NCBI GenBank assembly: GCA_946480605.1
Contig: CAMLKW010000151.1
Location: 1 to 11,046, forward strand
DNA: 11,046 nucleotides
DNA from: an uncultured Roseateles sp.
GTDB taxonomy: Bacteria > Pseudomonadota > Gammaproteobacteria > Burkholderiales > Burkholderiaceae
Direction of reading: 5' to 3'
Shown: in pieces, positions 8,085-11,046 of the stretch
Layout of the letters: every line of letters starts with the position of its first letter
Position numbering within the stretch: position 1 is the first letter of the stretch
Program-made: the position numbers and the translations under genes
Notes under the pieces: model-generated
What the model was told of the DNA's origin: nothing
Database searches by the model: none
Seen by the model: the letters and a program-made list of their open reading frames with translations, nothing else

Positions 8085-10088
8085 ATGAAACTGCACCTTT
8101 CGCTGTGCGCGCTGGCCACCGCCCTGCTCGCTGCCTGCGCGTCCACCCCGACGCCCGCGCCCTCCGTCGCCACCGTCACGCCCAACGCCAACCTGGTCGT
8201 GCAAGGCATTCCGCCGGTGCCGCAGAGCCTGGCCGACGCCATCGGCCGCTACAACGACTTCCGCGGCCATGCGTTCTCCGACTGGCACCCGACGCAGCGC
8301 GAGATGCTGGTCAGCCACCGCAAGGCAGGCGCCAACACGGCGCAGATCTTCCGCGTGACCGCGCCGCTGAGCGAAGGCCAGCAGCTCACCGATGGGCCCG
8401 ACCCGGTGACGCGCGCGACCTATGAGCCACGCACCGGCAAGTACATCATCTTCGAGCGCGCGGCCGGCGGCAACGAGGTCGGCCAGATCTACCGCCTGCC
8501 GCTGGAGCCCGCCGGCGCCCCGCCCGTGCTGCTGACCAGCCCCGACGAGCGCCACGCCGTCAACACCTGGCTGCGCAAGAGCGGCCAGCTGATCTATTCG
8601 TCCGTGCCCATCGACCGCACAGCCCAGGGCGGCACGCGCACCAAGATCACGACCACCCTGTGGCTGATGGACCCCGAGAAGCCCGAAGGCCGCCGCAAGC
8701 TGGCCGAGCTGGACGGCGGCGGTTGGTCCGCCGGCCGGCCGTCGCCGGATGAAGGCACCGTGTCACTGACGCGTTACCTGTCGGCCAACGAATCGCAGAT
8801 CTGGCTGCTCGACGTGGCCAGCGGCGCCACACGCCAGGTGGCTCCGGCCCCCGGCAGCACCGAAGCCAAGGCAACCTACTCGCCCGCCGGCTGGGCGCCG
8901 GATGGCCGTGCGATGTGGATCGCCAGCGACCGCGCCGGCGAGTTCCGCGAGCTGATGAAGCTGGACCTGGCGAGCGGCAGCATCACCCGCGTCAGCAGCC
9001 ACATTCCGTGGGACGTCAGCGGCGTCACGCTGACGGAAGACGGCAGCAAGCTCGCCGCGCAGTTCAACGTGGACGGTCGCGACGAGTTGCGCCTGTTCGA
9101 TGCCAGCGGCAAGGAGCAGGCCCTGAACGCCAAGCTGCCCGACGGCAACATCGGCGCTGCCAGCTTCCACCGCGCACGCGGCGAACTGGCCATCTCCATC
9201 AGCAATGCGCAAGGGCCGGGCCAGATCTACTCGGTGGGCATCGACGGCAAGGTGCAGCAGTGGACCAAGGCGTCGGCCGCTCCGGGCATGGACACCTCGG
9301 GCTTCAGCGAGCAGAAGATCGTGCGCTGGAAGAGCTTCGACGGCACGACCATCTCGGGCCTGATGACGCCGCCGCCGAAGAAGTTCACGGGCAAGCGCCC
9401 GGTGCTGATCTCCATCCACGGTGGCCCCGAGAGCCAGGCGACCTTCGGCTTCATCGGCCGCAACGCCTACTACGTGCAGGAGCTGGGCATGGCGCTGATC
9501 CAGCCCAACGTGCGCGGCTCCAGCGGCTACGGCAAGAGCTTCCTGGCGATGGACAATGGCTTCAAGCGCGAGGATTCGGTGAAGGACATCGGCGCGCTGC
9601 TGGACTGGATCGCCACGCAGCCGGACCTGGACGCCTCGCGCGTGCTGGTCACCGGTGGAAGCTATGGCGGCTACATGACGCTGGCCGTATCGACGAACTA
9701 CGCCGACCGCATCGCCGGCGCCATCGACGTGGTGGGCATCTCGCACTTCGTGACCTTCCTGAACAACACCGAGAGCTACCGCCGCGACCTGCGCCGCGTC
9801 GAGTACGGCGACGAGCGCGACCCGGCGATGAAGGCCCACCTGGAGAAGATCTCGCCGCTGACCAACGCGAGCAAGATCAAGAAGCCGCTGTTCGTCATCC
9901 AGGGCAAGAACGACCCGCGCGTGCCCTACACCGAGGCAGAGCAGATCGTCGCGACGGTGCGCGCGGGCGGCACGCCGGTCTGGTACCTGCGCGCCGAGAA
10001 CGAAGGCCATGGTTTCCAGAAGAAGGACAACCAGGACTTCCAGTTCTACGCCACCGTGCTGTTCATGCAGCAGACGGTGCTGAAGTAA
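8085..10088 (+). CDS. S9-family prolyl-oligopeptidase-like lipoprotein peptidase
   Basis: A 667-residue serine peptidase of the S9 (prolyl oligopeptidase / acylaminoacyl peptidase / DPP) class. A lipoprotein signal is clear: MKLHLSLCALATALLAAC, lipobox L15-A16-A17-C18, followed by ASTPTP. Alanine at +2 predicts outer-membrane rather than inner-membrane retention. Residues of about 45-400 look like the gating beta-propeller, with repeated WD40-like TolB strands (GKYIIFERA, SQIWLLDVASG, FRELMKLDLASGSITRV). About 405-667 is the alpha/beta-hydrolase domain, with SIHGGPES for the oxyanion loop and GGSYGG carrying nucleophile S526. D610 (GKNDPRVP) and H642 (ENEGHGF) complete the triad, all intact. 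The likely role is cleaving short peptides in the periplasm or cell envelope; the exact specificity is not readable. The 3' end overlaps the convergent phosphatase gene by 26 bases. Confidence 0.95.
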   Translation: MKLHLSLCALATALLAACASTPTPAPSVATVTPNANLVVQGIPPVPQSLADAIGRYNDFRGHAFSDWHPTQREMLVSHRKAGANTAQIFRVTAPLSEGQQLTDGPDPVTRATYEPRTGKYIIFERAAGGNEVGQIYRLPLEPAGAPPVLLTSPDERHAVNTWLRKSGQLIYSSVPIDRTAQGGTRTKITTTLWLMDPEKPEGRRKLAELDGGGWSAGRPSPDEGTVSLTRYLSANESQIWLLDVASGATRQVAPAPGSTEAKATYSPAGWAPDGRAMWIASDRAGEFRELMKLDLASGSITRVSSHIPWDVSGVTLTEDGSKLAAQFNVDGRDELRLFDASGKEQALNAKLPDGNIGAASFHRARGELAISISNAQGPGQIYSVGIDGKVQQWTKASAAPGMDTSGFSEQKIVRWKSFDGTTISGLMTPPPKKFTGKRPVLISIHGGPESQATFGFIGRNAYYVQELGMALIQPNVRGSSGYGKSFLAMDNGFKREDSVKDIGALLDWIATQPDLDASRVLVTGGSYGGYMTLAVSTNYADRIAGAIDVVGISHFVTFLNNTESYRRDLRRVEYGDERDPAMKAHLEKISPLTNASKIKKPLFVIQGKNDPRVPYTEAEQIVATVRAGGTPVWYLRAENEGHGFQKKDNQDFQFYATVLFMQQTVLK

Positions 10089-10596
10089 ACCGCTCGCCGT
10101 AACGCAATGGCGCCGGCCACGTGGCCGGCGTCGGCGTTTCTGGCCCTTCCCAGGCGCGAGACGTGATCCAGCCACCGTGGCCCACGGCCAGTGCGCATGG
10201 CGCCTGCCAGGCCGCGGCACGGGCCAGCAACGTGCTCAAAGACTCGCCGCCGTCGAAGGCGAAGCCGCAGAAGTCGGCCATCCAGCGGTCGAACTCGGTC
10301 GGCGGGATGTCGCGCCAGGCCTGGCCGTCCCAGGCGCCGAAGTCCATCTCGCACAGCGCCGCGTCGACGTGCCATACGAAGCCCCAGCACTTCAGCCACC
10401 GGCCCACGCCCGCCGCGCGGCACAGCGGCGACGTGACCACCTCGCGCGGCAGGCCGTGCTGACGCGCATGTGCACGGATGCGATGGGCCAGCCTCTTGGT
10501 CTTGCGTGGATCCACGGCCAGATCCGTGCGGCCACCGATGCAGCGGCCCGCCGCCCCCAAGGGCTTCGGGTGGCGCCAGATCGTGAACGCGGCCAT
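10063..10596 (-). CDS. Histidine phosphatase family protein, candidate alpha-ribazole phosphatase
   Basis: A 177-residue protein of the phosphoglycerate-mutase-like histidine phosphatase branch. Catalytic positions are R8-H9 (phosphohistidine), R60 in SPLCRA, E83 in LCEMDFGAWDG and H140 in VGHGGWI, so the active site appears complete. The segment after the first His reads PKP instead of the usual G-E/Q. Its gene starts one base inside the cobS stop (TGATG on the minus strand). In cobalamin clusters this position is often held by CobC, which removes the phosphate from alpha-ribazole-5'-phosphate or adenosylcobalamin-5'-phosphate, so that role is inferred from context. There is no signal peptide. 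The ATG at 10596 fits the family N terminus; the frame stays open upstream only because it runs antisense through other codons. The last 26 bases overlap the end of the S9 peptidase gene. Confidence 0.85.
   Translation of the reverse strand: MAAFTIWRHPKPLGAAGRCIGGRTDLAVDPRKTKRLAHRIRAHARQHGLPREVVTSPLCRAAGVGRWLKCWGFVWHVDAALCEMDFGAWDGQAWRDIPPTEFDRWMADFCGFAFDGGESLSTLLARAAAWQAPCALAVGHGGWITSRAWEGPETPTPATWPAPLRYGERFTSAPSAA
10101..10138. terminator. 20-base perfect palindrome within a longer hairpin, candidate bidirectional terminator
   Basis: CGCCGGCCAC and GTGGCCGGCG (10111-10130) are exact reverse complements with no spacer. An outer AACGC (10101-10105) can pair with GCGTT (10134-10138) across a small internal loop. 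It lies 22 bases past the S9 peptidase stop and inside the last codons of the convergent phosphatase gene. The + strand continues TTTC only, so it is a weak intrinsic terminator at best; CACGTG at the centre could alternatively be a protein site. Confidence 0.45.
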
Positions 10597-11046
10597 CACA
10601 GCGCCGCCGTGAAGGCCAGCAGCACCGCGATCTCGGCCAGCTGTTCCGTGGCGCCCAGGCCGTCGCCGGTGTAGCCGCCCAGGCGGCACTTCAGCCAACG
10701 GCGCATGGCCAGAGCCACGAGTGACGCAGCCGCCAGCGCCAGCAACAGCCGCACAGCCGGCACACCCCAGGCCCACAGGCCCAGTGCCAGCAGGCCGCAC
10801 CAGCCCAGCGCGATGACGAGGCTGCGCGGCGAGACCGCCAGCGCCAGCGGCTTGGCCTTGGCGTGGTCGGCATCACCGCCATAGGGCAGGCTGGCCATGA
10901 CGCCCACCGCCGCGGCCCGCGCGAACGCGTGGCTGGCCAGCAGCGCGGCGACCGCGGCCCACAGCGGCCGCGTGGCCAGCAAGGCCAGCAGCGCGGCGCG
11001 CAGCAGCAGGCTCAAGCCGAGCGCCAGCGCCCCATAGCTGCCGATG
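10596..11046 (-). CDS. cobS: Adenosylcobinamide-GDP ribazoletransferase, C-terminal part (5' end outside window)
   Basis: CobS is a polytopic inner-membrane enzyme that joins adenosylcobinamide-GDP to alpha-ribazole (or its 5'-phosphate), completing the lower ligand of cobalamin. About 149 C-terminal residues are present of a usual 240-260. The fragment opens with IGSYGALAL, matching the family's conserved segment after the Mg-binding DxxxDG region, which lies outside the window. It contains several alanine/leucine membrane helices. Near the C terminus it carries GGYTGDGLGATEQLAEI, the conserved CobS GGxTGDxLGA motif, followed by a last hydrophobic helix. An internal TTG at 11015 is not a start, since homology continues past it to the window edge. 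Its TGA overlaps the next ATG by one base, so it is coupled to the phosphatase gene. Confidence 0.93.
   Translation of the reverse strand, partial: IGSYGALALGLSLLLRAALLALLATRPLWAAVAALLASHAFARAAAVGVMASLPYGGDADHAKAKPLALAVSPRSLVIALGWCGLLALGLWAWGVPAVRLLLALAAASLVALAMRRWLKCRLGGYTGDGLGATEQLAEIAVLLAFTAAL

Noticed and set aside
8763..10220. 485-codon antisense frame opposite the S9 peptidase
   Set aside because: It has no recognisable motif and a repetitive composition; the peptidase triad and lipobox on the + strand are decisive.

Overview
The window is high-GC chromosomal DNA (roughly two thirds G+C by eye, not computed) with dense, strongly GC3-biased genes and short intergenic gaps. The protein set suggests a betaproteobacterium of the order Burkholderiales, perhaps near the Rubrivivax/Roseateles/Leptothrix group: an RluA-type pseudouridine synthase, a Tim44-domain exported protein of the kind common in that order, and a CobS/histidine-phosphatase pair. 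The placement rests on protein resemblance recalled from memory, not on a search.

Layout. (1) Positions 2-2220 hold the 3' end of ileS, then a DUF1269-like membrane protein gene on the opposite strand, then lspA. The usual ileS-lspA pairing is therefore split by an antisense gene. (2) Positions 2310-4769 hold a soluble double-PAS histidine kinase on the + strand and a zinc-less quinone oxidoreductase on the - strand. They converge with no base between their stop codons. (3) Positions 4832-7029 form a tight + strand run of an EamA/DMT exporter, rluA and a short-chain dehydrogenase. They are joined by a 4-base ATGA overlap and then by direct abutment, so they are probably one operon. (4) Positions 7089-10088 hold an exported Tim44-domain protein and a lipoprotein S9-family peptidase, separated by a strong hairpin. 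(5) Positions 10063-11046, on the - strand, hold the 3' part of cobS followed by a histidine phosphatase that may be the cobalamin-pathway CobC. The phosphatase gene runs 26 bases into the end of the peptidase gene.

The genes serve mostly general functions: translation and RNA modification (ileS, rluA), lipoprotein maturation (lspA), signalling, redox enzymes, export and late cobalamin assembly. One internal link is that the S9 peptidase carries a lipobox and would be a substrate of the signal peptidase II encoded by lspA.

I found no mobile element, CRISPR array, tRNA/rRNA, phage gene or defence system, and no convincing sign of an undescribed multi-gene system. The points worth a second look are small: the gene inserted between ileS and lspA, a helically phased TGACC repeat ahead of the kinase, a double-stop palindrome, a hairpin almost touching a ribosome binding site, a 20-base perfect palindrome inside a 3' coding end, and an altered RHG motif in the phosphatase. 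No gene-free stretch exceeds 300 bases.
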